Of a stretch of DNA of 64,000 bases, positions 46,700 through 55,364 are shown piece after piece. The notes under the pieces are model-generated. The model saw only the letters and a program-made list of their open reading frames with translations. It was not told where the DNA came from and searched no databases. Position numbers and translations under genes: made by a program. Source of the DNA: Halobacterium litoreum (GTDB lineage Archaea > Halobacteriota > Halobacteria > Halobacteriales > Halobacteriaceae); NCBI RefSeq assembly GCF_021233415.1, contig NZ_CP089466.1, forward strand, positions 248,001-312,000, in the 5' to 3' direction. Within the stretch, counting starts at the first letter, position 1. Each line of letters begins with the position of its first letter.

Positions 46700-46725
46700 A
46701 TACTGTTAGTACTCGCTAACAGTAT
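46700..46725. promoter_or_regulatory. Perfect 10-bp inverted repeat, operator or terminator
   Basis: ATACTGTTAG and CTAACAGTAT are exact complements separated by TACTCG. The repeat begins 7 nt behind the 98-aa gene's stop and ends 68 nt before the winged-helix gene, upstream of that gene's TATA box. No T-run follows. The AT-rich arms and the place favour a binding site for a dimeric regulator over a terminator. Confidence 0.55.
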
Positions 46726-46759
46726 CTACGAATAGTTCGAAACCGGATAGGAACCCCGG

Positions 46760-46767
46760 AATATATG
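46760..46767 (+). promoter_or_regulatory. TATA box of the winged-helix gene
   Basis: AATATATG lies 26-33 nt upstream of ATG 46793, so the message is probably leaderless. Confidence 0.55.
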
Positions 46768-46792
46768 TCCGCGAGGCGCGAGTCTTGGCACG

Positions 46793-47086
46793 ATGAAACT
46801 CGCCGTTCCGACGGACTTCGAGATATTAGACGCGCTTTCCGACGGCAAACGAAACAACGCCGTCAACATCTCTCACATCATCGATAAGAACCGCGCGTAC
46901 ATCAACACGCGCCTCCCCGTGCTCGCCGACTACTCGCTCGTCGAGCGCGTCGGCCCCGCGCCGAACAGCGGGCTCTACGCGATCACCGAGAAAGGACAGG
47001 TCGTCCTCGAACACCGCAGCGTCTACGAGGACGGCGACGTCGACGACTTCGACCAGTTCGTCGACGACGAACTGAACGGCGAGTAA
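46793..47086 (+). CDS. Winged-helix transcriptional regulator
   Basis: 97 aa. The whole protein is one winged-helix domain: DFEILDALSDGKRNNAVNIS (helices 1-2), DKNRAYINTRLPVLADYSLV (recognition helix) and ERVGPAPNSGLYAITEKGQ (wing), then an acidic tail. Small regulators of this kind are frequent in haloarchaea (PhiH1-repressor-like). Its promoter region carries the perfect inverted repeat, a natural autoregulatory site. It lies 200 nt in front of the giant surface gene and could control it. Confidence 0.82.
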   Translation: MKLAVPTDFEILDALSDGKRNNAVNISHIIDKNRAYINTRLPVLADYSLVERVGPAPNSGLYAITEKGQVVLEHRSVYEDGDVDDFDQFVDDELNGE

Positions 47087-47170
47087 CGCTTCTCATCTCG
47101 GGTCCGTCCGCCGCGGCTCGCTTCTCCCACCCGGTAGTTCCTGCTTAACGCCCAACCTATTCTCTCCGAA

Positions 47171-47205
47171 ACTATTTTAACCTCTTTTGCTATATACCGA
47201 CAGTA
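47171..47205 (+). promoter_or_regulatory. Promoter region of the giant surface-protein gene
   Basis: CTATTTTAACC (47172-47182) is the best TATA element and implies a leader of about 80 nt before ATG 47287, longer than usual here. TATACCGACAGTA (47193-47205) just behind it recurs with one change in front of the subtilase gene (55339). Long leaders are known for haloarchaeal S-layer messages. Confidence 0.5.
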
Positions 47206-47286
47206 CATGCGAATGGTGGGTAGCGATGACACGTCGGGGGACTGGCGGGGATTGCTGTCCGGCATTCGCTGTGACTCAACCACAAC

Positions 47287-50200
47287 ATGACACGGACTTC
47301 GAAGACTGAACAGGCGCGCGCGGTACTACTCGCGGCGCTGATGGTGCTCTCCGTCATGGTGGGCTCCATCGCGTTCGCCGGGAGTGCTGCAGCCGCCTCA
47401 AACGCCGGACCCGAGGAGTTCTCCGATCTGGGGACAGATGCGGGGACGCTCGCGGCCGGTGAGACGGCAGTCGTACAGACAATAGAAGTGAACGACACCG
47501 ACGCGGACGACGGAACCGGTGACACGAACCCGGTCAACGTGACCAAGGTCAACGTGTCCAATGCAGGTGGCACCACCGTCTCCGCGTCGAACGTCTCCGA
47601 GGTGCGGATTCTCGACGCGAGCGGCAACGAGCTCGCGTCGGCCGCCCCGTCCGGAGCGCTGAGTACCGGACAGACTTTCGACATCACGAACGTCACTATC
47701 CCGGACAACGGGAGTACGACGCTCCAAGTCGAAGTGACGATTGCCCCGGACGCCACGGAAGACGGCAACACGCTGGAACTGGCCACGAAGGCGAACTGGA
47801 CGGAGGGACCGAACTCCGGCCAGACCGCCTACGTGACTGACGGTGTCGCCGAGACGCTCGACACCGTCGAGCCGGGTCTCAGCAGCGCGTCGACGGCTGA
47901 CAACGACAACGACGGCTCCGTCGACACGATTACCGTCATGTTCAGCGAGGACGTACAGGACTCGTCCGTCGAGGCTTCGGACTTCTCGCTGAGTGACGGT
48001 AGCGTCGACAGCGTCGACACGAGCCCGTCCGACAACAGCACAGTCCACCTGACGGTGAGCGATGTCGGCGACACGGCGGCGACGCCGAACGTCAACCTCT
48101 CCGCAGGTAGCGTCACCGACGTCGCCGGCAACGCTGGCCCGGCGGCTGAGGAGCAGGTCACTGCGACTGACAACGCGAACCCTGCCGTGACGGACAAGAA
48201 CCTGAACAAGACGCTCGTCAACGACGCGGACGCACCCGCCACGGTCGAGGTCAACGTCACGTTCAGCGAGAACGTCACCGCTGGTACCGTCCAGATTGTC
48301 GACAGCGGTCTGGCCACCAGTCCGCTCGACGTGACTGGCTCCGTCGACAACGACACGTTCAGCGGAACGGTCACGATCAACGACAACAACGACGACGTCG
48401 AAGCGAACCTGAGCGTCACTGGATTCAGCGGCGAGAACGGCAACACTCAGGAAGCGTACAGCCAGCAGGCGCTGACCATCGACACGCAAGAGGACATCAG
48501 CATCAATTCCGCTGAGACGGCCGACCTGAACGACGACGGAACCGTCGAGACGATCAACGTCACGTTCAGTGACGCTGTCGACGACAGCACCGTTCTCACC
48601 GCAATCGAGAACGACGACTTCAACCTCAAGTCCGCTACCGTCGAAGACCTCAACGGTGGCGAAGCGAACGACGCGACGGTCTCGCTCGAAGTCTCCGGAC
48701 TCGGGAACACGGCGGCGACGGACGAACTCTCGCTGTTCTCGAACTCCATTGAGGACACCGCGGGTAACCCCGGTCCGACGACTGGTACGTTCAAGCCGGT
48801 CAGTGACGGCGCGAAGCCCGTCGTCACCGACGTGACGCTGAACGTCACTGAACTGAACGAGTCCGACGTGCCTGCCGACGTCGAAGTCAACGTCTCGTTC
48901 AGCGAGAAGATGGGCACTGACCCGTCGGTCACGCTCGTCGGTCTCAGTCAAGGCGACATCACGGCGTCGCCCGCGAGCGCTGACGACGGCGACGCGAACC
49001 TGTCCGCGACGACTGTCAGTCAGATTGCAGATAACGACGAGGACGTCTCGGTCTACGTCAACGTCTCCGATGGCGACGACAGCAGCGGGAACGCTGTCGA
49101 GACGTGGAACCAGAGCGACCTCACCGTCGACACGCTCGCCCCGAGTGTCACCGTGAACAACTCGGAAGCGCCCGAGGGCGAAATCGTCAGCGGTGAACTC
49201 GACCTCTCGACGTTCTTCGACATCTCGGAGGACGACGGGGGCGAGACGACGTACCTGATCAACACGACCGCCGGCGGCTCGAACTACTCCGAGGTCAACG
49301 AGCAGTTCGACACGAACTCCATCGACGACACCGCGCACCTGACCGTGCGCGCCGTCGACACGGACAACGTCGGCAACAGCGACAACGCGACGACGGCCGA
49401 CATCAACGTCGACAACACGGCACCGCAGGTCACCATTCAGAGCCCGTCCGAGACGACGGCTCGCCAGAGCGGTGGCGTACTCGACGTGACCGTCGACGTC
49501 ACCGAGCAGAACCTCGCAGCCGACAACGCGACGCTCGTGCTTTCGGATGGCAACAAGACCATCCAGTACAACGCGTCGCTGAGCGACGGTTCGAACGAGG
49601 TCGACCTCCTGCTGAACACGTCCGAGAACGCCTCGGATGCGTCGGCCATCGAGCCGAACCTGTCCGCGACGAACACCACGTTCGACACGCAGACGGTCTA
49701 CGACCTGTCCGTGACGGTCGACGACTCCACGGGCAAGTCCACGACCGCGACGCAGACGGACGCGCTGTTCCTCGACGACACGGCGCCGGCGAACTTCAGC
49801 CTCGTCGCGCCGAGCGAGGCGACCGAGTACGACCCGACGGTCGAGGGTGAAGACGAACTCGTCGTTTCCTACGGCTACACCGAGGACAACGTCGACACCG
49901 TGACCGTGTCGCTCACGAACGAGAGCGGCGCAGTCGCGAACGTCACAGTCGACGAGTCCCAGTACACGGACGACGGCGTCATCAAGAGCTTCGAGCTCGA
50001 CCTCGTCGACTCCTTCGACACCGGTTCGCTGGCCGACGGTCGGTACAACGTCTCCGTGACGGTGACCGACCTCGCCGGCAACAAGCTCGTCGACAACACG
50101 ACGAACGCGCCGGTCGCGATCAACGCCGAGTCGCCGTCGGACGGCACGCCGTCCTTCCAGGGCACCACGCCGACCGCGACGGCGTCCATCGGCGAGGACC

Positions 50201-53200
50201 CGGAGAACGTGACGGTCGAAGCGACCTACAACGTCTCCGTGCCCGAGGTCACTGACGCGGGCGCCATCGAGGACCCGCAGAACTCCCTCGAGAACGTCGA
50301 CGTCACCGCACCCAACGCGACCGTCGTCGTGGACTACTACGACGCGAGTGAGGGCAAGTACCTCACGTACACCGAGGAAGTCGCTGTCGACTTCTCCGGT
50401 GAGAACGCGACCGCGAACGCGACCATCACCGAGAGCGTGACGGTCGACATCAGTGACGTCGGCCCGTCGCTCGACGACGGTGACCGCGTGCTCAAGCGGA
50501 CGGCGTCGCTCTCCGGCAACGTCGGCGTCGACGTCGAGGCGTCCTACGGGACCGCCTCGAACACCGACGCTGTCGACACGGGGACGACGACCTTCGTCGA
50601 CAACGAGACGGTCGCGCCGACCCTCGACAGCATCGAAGTCGACGGTGACGTGAGCGCGACGAGCGACGAACTCGTGCTCACGTTCGACCGTCCGGTGCAG
50701 GCGACGGCCGCCGGCATCACTGCCGACGACTTCGCCTACATCAACGAGAACGGCAACGTCGACAACTACGTGACCGCAGTCAGTGGCGTCGGTGACGGCG
50801 ACACCCAAGTCACGGTCACGCTGAACGGTGCTGTCGAAGCCGGCGACGTCGGCTCCGACATCGTCAGCATCCAGCCCGACGTGCTGGAGAACACCGAATC
50901 GCCGAACAAGAACGTGTCCGCGACGAGCGACACGTTCGCGGAGACCACCGCGCCCGTGCTGACGGACGCGACGGTCGGCGACGACGCGTCGACGGTCACC
51001 GTGACCTTCGACGAGCAGGTGCAGGCCGCGAACGGTAGCGACCTCACCGCCGCGAACTTCAGTTACTCCGGTAGCGCGAACGTGACGAGTGTGAGCCAGA
51101 CGGCCGACGACACGGTCGTCGTCACCCTCGACGCGTCCGTCACCTCCGGAGAAATCGGCAGCGCCGAAATCGCGGTCAGCGACGTGTACGACCGCTTCGG
51201 CAACTCCCTCACGGACAGCACGGCGGTCACCGACGGCACGAAGCCGTCCGACCTCCAGATTGTCCAGCCGACCCAGCAGACCACCGTGAAGTCCGACGAC
51301 CTCCTCGACGTGACGTACGGCTACGTCGAGAACGTCCCGGACAACGCGGAGACGACCGAAATCACGCTCACCGACAACGACGGCACGTCGTACACCTTCA
51401 CGGTTGACGACACGCAGTACGTCGCGGGCGTGAACAAGACCGTCACGCTCGACTTGGGTAACAAGGGCACCCTCGAAGACGGTGCTTACCACGTCGAGAT
51501 TACGGTCACCGACGCAGACAGTAACGAGGACACCGTCCAGACCGAGGACGCCGTCGTCGTGGTGAACGACGAGGCGCCGACGGTCAGTGACGTGTCCATC
51601 GCGAGCGACACGTCGGACATCGCGTCCGACTCGACGCTGAACGTCACGTACGACTACGACCCGGCACCGAACGCGACGAGCGTCACGGTGTGGGTTGTCG
51701 ACAGCGAGGACGCCGGGAACTTCACGTCCGGTGACCTCGCGAACGCGTCGTACACGACCTACGAGAAGTCCGTCGACCACGGCGTCGTCGACGACCGCAA
51801 ACTCTCCGTCGACCTCGGCGGCGAGATTGCGGACAACGACGACTACACGGTCTTCGTGACCGCGACGGACGCCGACGAGATGCAGAGCGACGCGGCGCAG
51901 GCGTCGAGCACGCTCGACGTGAACGCCGAGAAGCCGAGCATCGAATCCGTCGAAGCGAACGCCGGCAGCGACACGGTCACGGTGCAGTTCACCGAGGCCG
52001 TCGTCCCCGGCGACGATGACGCGAACATCACGCGCGCCGACTTCGCGTACCAGAACGTGAACGGCGCGGGAGCGAGCGCCATTGAGTCCGTCGCCGTCCA
52101 CGACGGCGACACGGTGACGCTCGAGCTCGACGCCGAGGTCACGAGCGGTGACCTCGGCAGCGACCACGTGAACGCCCGCGGTGGGCAGATCGTGGACACC
52201 GACGGCGACAACGCGCGCGTCGTCGGCACCGACGCGGTCGCGCTGTCCGACTCGACCCAGCCGACGGTCGGCTCGGTCGACGCGGGCGCAATCAACGCGA
52301 ACAACGCCGACAGCTACGACGTGACCGTCGACACGGGGTCGGAAGTGACCGACGTCTCGGTGACCGTCACCGGGTCGAACGGCACGTCCGTCTCCGACAG
52401 CGCGACGGCAGTCACGGGCGAGGCGACCCTCACCGTCAACGCTAGCGCGCTCGAAGACGGTAGCGTCACTGTCGACGTGACGGTGACCGACGCGGCCGGT
52501 AACGAGGCCTCGGCCTCGCGCACGGTCACGAAGGACACCGACGCGCCGACCATCGAATCCGCGACGACGAACGCGGGGACGAACACGGTTACGGTGACGT
52601 TCTCCGAGGACGTCACTGGCGTCTCCGCGTCCGCGCTCGGCATCACGAGTTCGAGCCACGAAGTCATCGACGTCGTGGACGACGGCTCGTCCGACGCCAC
52701 CGTGCTGGTGGTGCTGAACGAGTCGGTGCCCGCGGCCGCAATCAACGACAGCAGTGTCGCCCAGATTACGGCCGCCGGCGTCACTGACGTGGCCGGCAAC
52801 CCGGTCGCGTCCCAGCAGAAGCTGACTGACGTGGACGCGCCGAGCGTCATGAGCGTCACCGCGGACCGCGGCGACGAGAACGTGACCATCACGTTCTCCG
52901 AGAACGTGGACGCGGGCGAAGAGGGGGCGCTGAACGCCTCTGACTTCGCGTACACCGACGCGAACGATGCCGGCGCGTCCGGCATCGAGTCGGTGACCCA
53001 GACCGGCCCGCAGACGGTCGTCCTCACGCTGAACGGGTCGCTCACGCCGAGCGACATGGCCGAGGACACCGTCGGCATCGAGGCGGACAGCGTGTTCGAC
53101 TCGGTCGGTCACCCGGTCGCTGCACACAGCAGCAGTATCGGTATCACTTCGGACGTCAGCGTGTCGACGACCGAGGACTCGGTCACGGTGACTGTGGTGT

Positions 53201-54312
53201 CGCCGAACAACGTGTCCACGGCCATCGACTCGCCGATTACGGTCGAGAAGAAGTACCGCGAGCTCGGTTCGCTCGAAGGCTTCGAGCTGAACGAGCGGTA
53301 CACGAAGACGCTGAAGGCGTCCGACTTCGAGAAGGTCGAGGCCGGCGTCTACGAGGCGACGGTCTCGGTCGACGAGGACGGCGTCTACGTGGCGTCCGGT
53401 ACGGTCGACTCGATGATGATGTCCGCCGAGGGTATGGTCGACGCGGAAGCGCCGCACCCGACCGACGCGGTCATCACGGACGTCACCAGCGAAGCGCAAC
53501 TTGACGACACGCGGGACACCACGCGCGTTCGCGTGCTGTTCAACGAACCGATCGACGCGAGCGAAATCCTGCCGAGCGACGTCTCCATCGAAGGGTTCGA
53601 CGGAGAGGTCGTGGCAGTCCAGCCGGCCGGTCCGCTCGGCTCGGTGACGGTCGTCGTCGAGGGCAAGGTCCAGACGGGTGCGTACCCCGACGTGACCATC
53701 GACGGTGACAGTTACACGGACCTCGCCGGGACGGCCGGCGAGGAGGGCGGCGACACGGTGGTCCACACCGACACGCTCGACCTCTCGAAGGGCCAGAACT
53801 TCGTGTCCGTGCCCGCAGCGAGCGGCGAACTCGACCTCGACGAACTCGACACGTCCGAGGTCGACGCCATCTACGCGTACGACGCAGCGTCGAACGAGTG
53901 GGAGGCGTACGACCCCGACGCGAAGGAGAACGACTTCTCCGCGCTCGAGGGCGGTGAAGGGTACGTCTTCGTGATGGACGAAGCCGCAACCCTCGAAGTG
54001 AACGTGTACAACGTCGCTGGCGCCGAGGCCGGTGCCGCGGCGCCCGCACCGAACCAGCAGGAACTGACCGAAGGGTGGAACCTCGTCGGTCAGTTCCAGG
54101 AGTACGACCAGTCGGTGACGACGGCGCTGTCGTCGCTGGGCAACGACTCCGTCTACAGCGTGCTCTCGCAGGACGAGTCCGCAGACGGCATCGCGTACGA
54201 GTCCTACGGCGCGGGAGACTTCGAGACGATGGAGCGCGGCGAGGCCTACTGGCTGTTCGTGCAGGACGACGAGGTGTACACCGAGTCGTCTGGCCACACG
54301 GTCGCGGTCTAA
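47287..54312 (+). CDS. Giant secreted Ig-like repeat protein, S-layer/adhesin type
   Basis: 2341 aa. The signal peptide is the haloarchaeal surface-glycoprotein type (LLAALMVLSVMVGSIAFAG, cut near AAAASNAG). The mature protein is a chain of Ig-like domains, at least nine recognised by VTVTFSEDV-type strands and ends like VTDVAGN (e.g. TVTVTFDEQVQAANGSDLTA). Two longer domains of another type start near FSLVAPSEATEYDP and LQIVQPTQQTTVKS. It contains many N-x-S/T sequons and no cysteine that I noticed. The C-terminus has two GWNLVG-like modules (KGQNFVSVPA; TEGWNLVGQF) and ends SSGHTVAV, with no membrane helix or PGF-CTERM. The anchored protein 40 nt downstream may hold it at the cell. Confidence 0.85.
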   Translation: MTRTSKTEQARAVLLAALMVLSVMVGSIAFAGSAAAASNAGPEEFSDLGTDAGTLAAGETAVVQTIEVNDTDADDGTGDTNPVNVTKVNVSNAGGTTVSASNVSEVRILDASGNELASAAPSGALSTGQTFDITNVTIPDNGSTTLQVEVTIAPDATEDGNTLELATKANWTEGPNSGQTAYVTDGVAETLDTVEPGLSSASTADNDNDGSVDTITVMFSEDVQDSSVEASDFSLSDGSVDSVDTSPSDNSTVHLTVSDVGDTAATPNVNLSAGSVTDVAGNAGPAAEEQVTATDNANPAVTDKNLNKTLVNDADAPATVEVNVTFSENVTAGTVQIVDSGLATSPLDVTGSVDNDTFSGTVTINDNNDDVEANLSVTGFSGENGNTQEAYSQQALTIDTQEDISINSAETADLNDDGTVETINVTFSDAVDDSTVLTAIENDDFNLKSATVEDLNGGEANDATVSLEVSGLGNTAATDELSLFSNSIEDTAGNPGPTTGTFKPVSDGAKPVVTDVTLNVTELNESDVPADVEVNVSFSEKMGTDPSVTLVGLSQGDITASPASADDGDANLSATTVSQIADNDEDVSVYVNVSDGDDSSGNAVETWNQSDLTVDTLAPSVTVNNSEAPEGEIVSGELDLSTFFDISEDDGGETTYLINTTAGGSNYSEVNEQFDTNSIDDTAHLTVRAVDTDNVGNSDNATTADINVDNTAPQVTIQSPSETTARQSGGVLDVTVDVTEQNLAADNATLVLSDGNKTIQYNASLSDGSNEVDLLLNTSENASDASAIEPNLSATNTTFDTQTVYDLSVTVDDSTGKSTTATQTDALFLDDTAPANFSLVAPSEATEYDPTVEGEDELVVSYGYTEDNVDTVTVSLTNESGAVANVTVDESQYTDDGVIKSFELDLVDSFDTGSLADGRYNVSVTVTDLAGNKLVDNTTNAPVAINAESPSDGTPSFQGTTPTATASIGEDPENVTVEATYNVSVPEVTDAGAIEDPQNSLENVDVTAPNATVVVDYYDASEGKYLTYTEEVAVDFSGENATANATITESVTVDISDVGPSLDDGDRVLKRTASLSGNVGVDVEASYGTASNTDAVDTGTTTFVDNETVAPTLDSIEVDGDVSATSDELVLTFDRPVQATAAGITADDFAYINENGNVDNYVTAVSGVGDGDTQVTVTLNGAVEAGDVGSDIVSIQPDVLENTESPNKNVSATSDTFAETTAPVLTDATVGDDASTVTVTFDEQVQAANGSDLTAANFSYSGSANVTSVSQTADDTVVVTLDASVTSGEIGSAEIAVSDVYDRFGNSLTDSTAVTDGTKPSDLQIVQPTQQTTVKSDDLLDVTYGYVENVPDNAETTEITLTDNDGTSYTFTVDDTQYVAGVNKTVTLDLGNKGTLEDGAYHVEITVTDADSNEDTVQTEDAVVVVNDEAPTVSDVSIASDTSDIASDSTLNVTYDYDPAPNATSVTVWVVDSEDAGNFTSGDLANASYTTYEKSVDHGVVDDRKLSVDLGGEIADNDDYTVFVTATDADEMQSDAAQASSTLDVNAEKPSIESVEANAGSDTVTVQFTEAVVPGDDDANITRADFAYQNVNGAGASAIESVAVHDGDTVTLELDAEVTSGDLGSDHVNARGGQIVDTDGDNARVVGTDAVALSDSTQPTVGSVDAGAINANNADSYDVTVDTGSEVTDVSVTVTGSNGTSVSDSATAVTGEATLTVNASALEDGSVTVDVTVTDAAGNEASASRTVTKDTDAPTIESATTNAGTNTVTVTFSEDVTGVSASALGITSSSHEVIDVVDDGSSDATVLVVLNESVPAAAINDSSVAQITAAGVTDVAGNPVASQQKLTDVDAPSVMSVTADRGDENVTITFSENVDAGEEGALNASDFAYTDANDAGASGIESVTQTGPQTVVLTLNGSLTPSDMAEDTVGIEADSVFDSVGHPVAAHSSSIGITSDVSVSTTEDSVTVTVVSPNNVSTAIDSPITVEKKYRELGSLEGFELNERYTKTLKASDFEKVEAGVYEATVSVDEDGVYVASGTVDSMMMSAEGMVDAEAPHPTDAVITDVTSEAQLDDTRDTTRVRVLFNEPIDASEILPSDVSIEGFDGEVVAVQPAGPLGSVTVVVEGKVQTGAYPDVTIDGDSYTDLAGTAGEEGGDTVVHTDTLDLSKGQNFVSVPAASGELDLDELDTSEVDAIYAYDAASNEWEAYDPDAKENDFSALEGGEGYVFVMDEAATLEVNVYNVAGAEAGAAAPAPNQQELTEGWNLVGQFQEYDQSVTTALSSLGNDSVYSVLSQDESADGIAYESYGAGDFETMERGEAYWLFVQDDEVYTESSGHTVAV

Positions 54313-54352
54313 CCACACCAACTCTCGCCATCTTTGGGGGTAATTCAACAAC

Positions 54353-55219
54353 ATGACACGAACTACGAACTGGCGGAAGTTGGTCGTCGTCGCGGTAGTC
54401 GCGACGCTGTTCGTCGCCGGCCCCGCGGCCGCGGCGGCTGCGTCGTCGACGCCGCCCTCGCCACCGCACCGATTCTTCGGGACGGTCGAGGACGCGAACG
54501 GCGACGCTGTCGACGGGGCGGTCGTCGAGGTCGTCTACGACGGCGACGTCGTCGCTACCGACACGACCGACTCGGACGGGTACTACGACGTGCGCGTCTC
54601 CGAGGAGGACGTCGATCAGACCGAGGAGCGAACCGTGACTGTCACCGTGGGTGACCGCTCGACGACGTTCGAGTGGGAGTCCGCCGGGTCGACCGAGGCG
54701 AACTTCAGTCTCGGCTCGGCTGGCGGTGGCGGCGACACCGGCGGTGACGACGGCGACTCCGGAAGCGGTGGTGACGGCGACACCGGCGGCAGTGACGGTA
54801 ACACTGGCGGCGGTGGTGACGGTGACACCGGTGGGTCTGGTAGTGACGACGGTTCCGACGACGGTCAGAACAACGCCGGCGGCGGCGGTGGCGCTGGTGG
54901 CGGTGGCGGCGGTGGCGGTGCTGGTGGTCAGGAAGACACGACCACGCAGACGCCGACCACGACCGCTCAGCCGACCACCCAGTCCACCGAGCAGACGACG
55001 GACGCGCCCACCACGTCGGACGACACGACGACGACGGACGGCACGCAGTCGACGGTCGACGACACGACCGACGACGCGACCACGTCCGAGGACGGCGACG
55101 AGAACCCGTCCGGTGACAGCGCCGACGACGGTTCGGGCGGCGGCGTGCCCGGCTTCGGCGTCGGTGTCGCACTCGTCGCGCTGCTGGCTGCCGCACTGTT
55201 GGCACTCCGCACCGAATAG
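54353..55219 (+). CDS. Secreted PGF-CTERM protein with carboxypeptidase-regulatory-like domain
   Basis: 288 aa. Signal peptide (LVVVAVVATLFVAGPAAAA), one Ig-like/carboxypeptidase-regulatory-like domain at about 42-120 (FGTVEDANGDAVDGAVVEVV, DSDGYYDVRV), a Gly/Ser/Asp-rich and then Thr-rich stalk, and the end GGGVPGFGVGVALVALLAAA plus a short basic tail. This is the PGF-CTERM signal processed by archaeosortase A to a lipid-anchored protein. It follows the giant gene after 40 nt with GGGGG 12 nt before the ATG; both genes share the bases ACAACATGACACG around their starts. Confidence 0.87.
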   Translation: MTRTTNWRKLVVVAVVATLFVAGPAAAAAASSTPPSPPHRFFGTVEDANGDAVDGAVVEVVYDGDVVATDTTDSDGYYDVRVSEEDVDQTEERTVTVTVGDRSTTFEWESAGSTEANFSLGSAGGGGDTGGDDGDSGSGGDGDTGGSDGNTGGGGDGDTGGSGSDDGSDDGQNNAGGGGGAGGGGGGGGAGGQEDTTTQTPTTTAQPTTQSTEQTTDAPTTSDDTTTTDGTQSTVDDTTDDATTSEDGDENPSGDSADDGSGGGVPGFGVGVALVALLAAALLALRTE

Positions 55220-55327
55220 CACGCGAACCACTCCGACGAATTCTCCTTCTTTTATCGCGCGAGTAGCCGCGGCGACGCGCAGGTCGTACCGCGGACAATC
55301 GACGGTGCTGGAGTGGTTAGGACAGGA

Positions 55328-55358
55328 TTAATTATTTGTATACCGACGGTATATACCG
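55328..55358 (+). promoter_or_regulatory. Subtilase promoter with two overlapping palindromes
   Basis: TTAATTATTT (55328-55337) is a TATA box 28-37 nt from ATG 55365. Behind it, TATACCG-A-CGGTATA (55339-55353) and CGGTATATACCG (55347-55358) are perfect palindromes that overlap by seven bases. Their place between TATA box and start is that of a repressor operator. The region 55220-55327 holds a T-rich CTTCTTTTATC stretch that may end the preceding message. Confidence 0.6.
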
Positions 55359-55364
55359 TATCGC

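Noticed and set aside
47398-54354. A 2318-codon open frame on the minus strand opposite the giant surface gene
   Set aside because: It mirrors the codon bias of the real gene (GAC/GTC read backwards). The product has no signal peptide or domain, while the plus frame has signal peptide, Ig-like repeats and sequons.
54721-55080. Low-complexity GGC/GGT and ACC/ACG repeats as possible tandem-repeat or CRISPR-like array
   Set aside because: They encode the Gly-rich and Thr-rich stalk of a secreted protein; no repeat-spacer structure.
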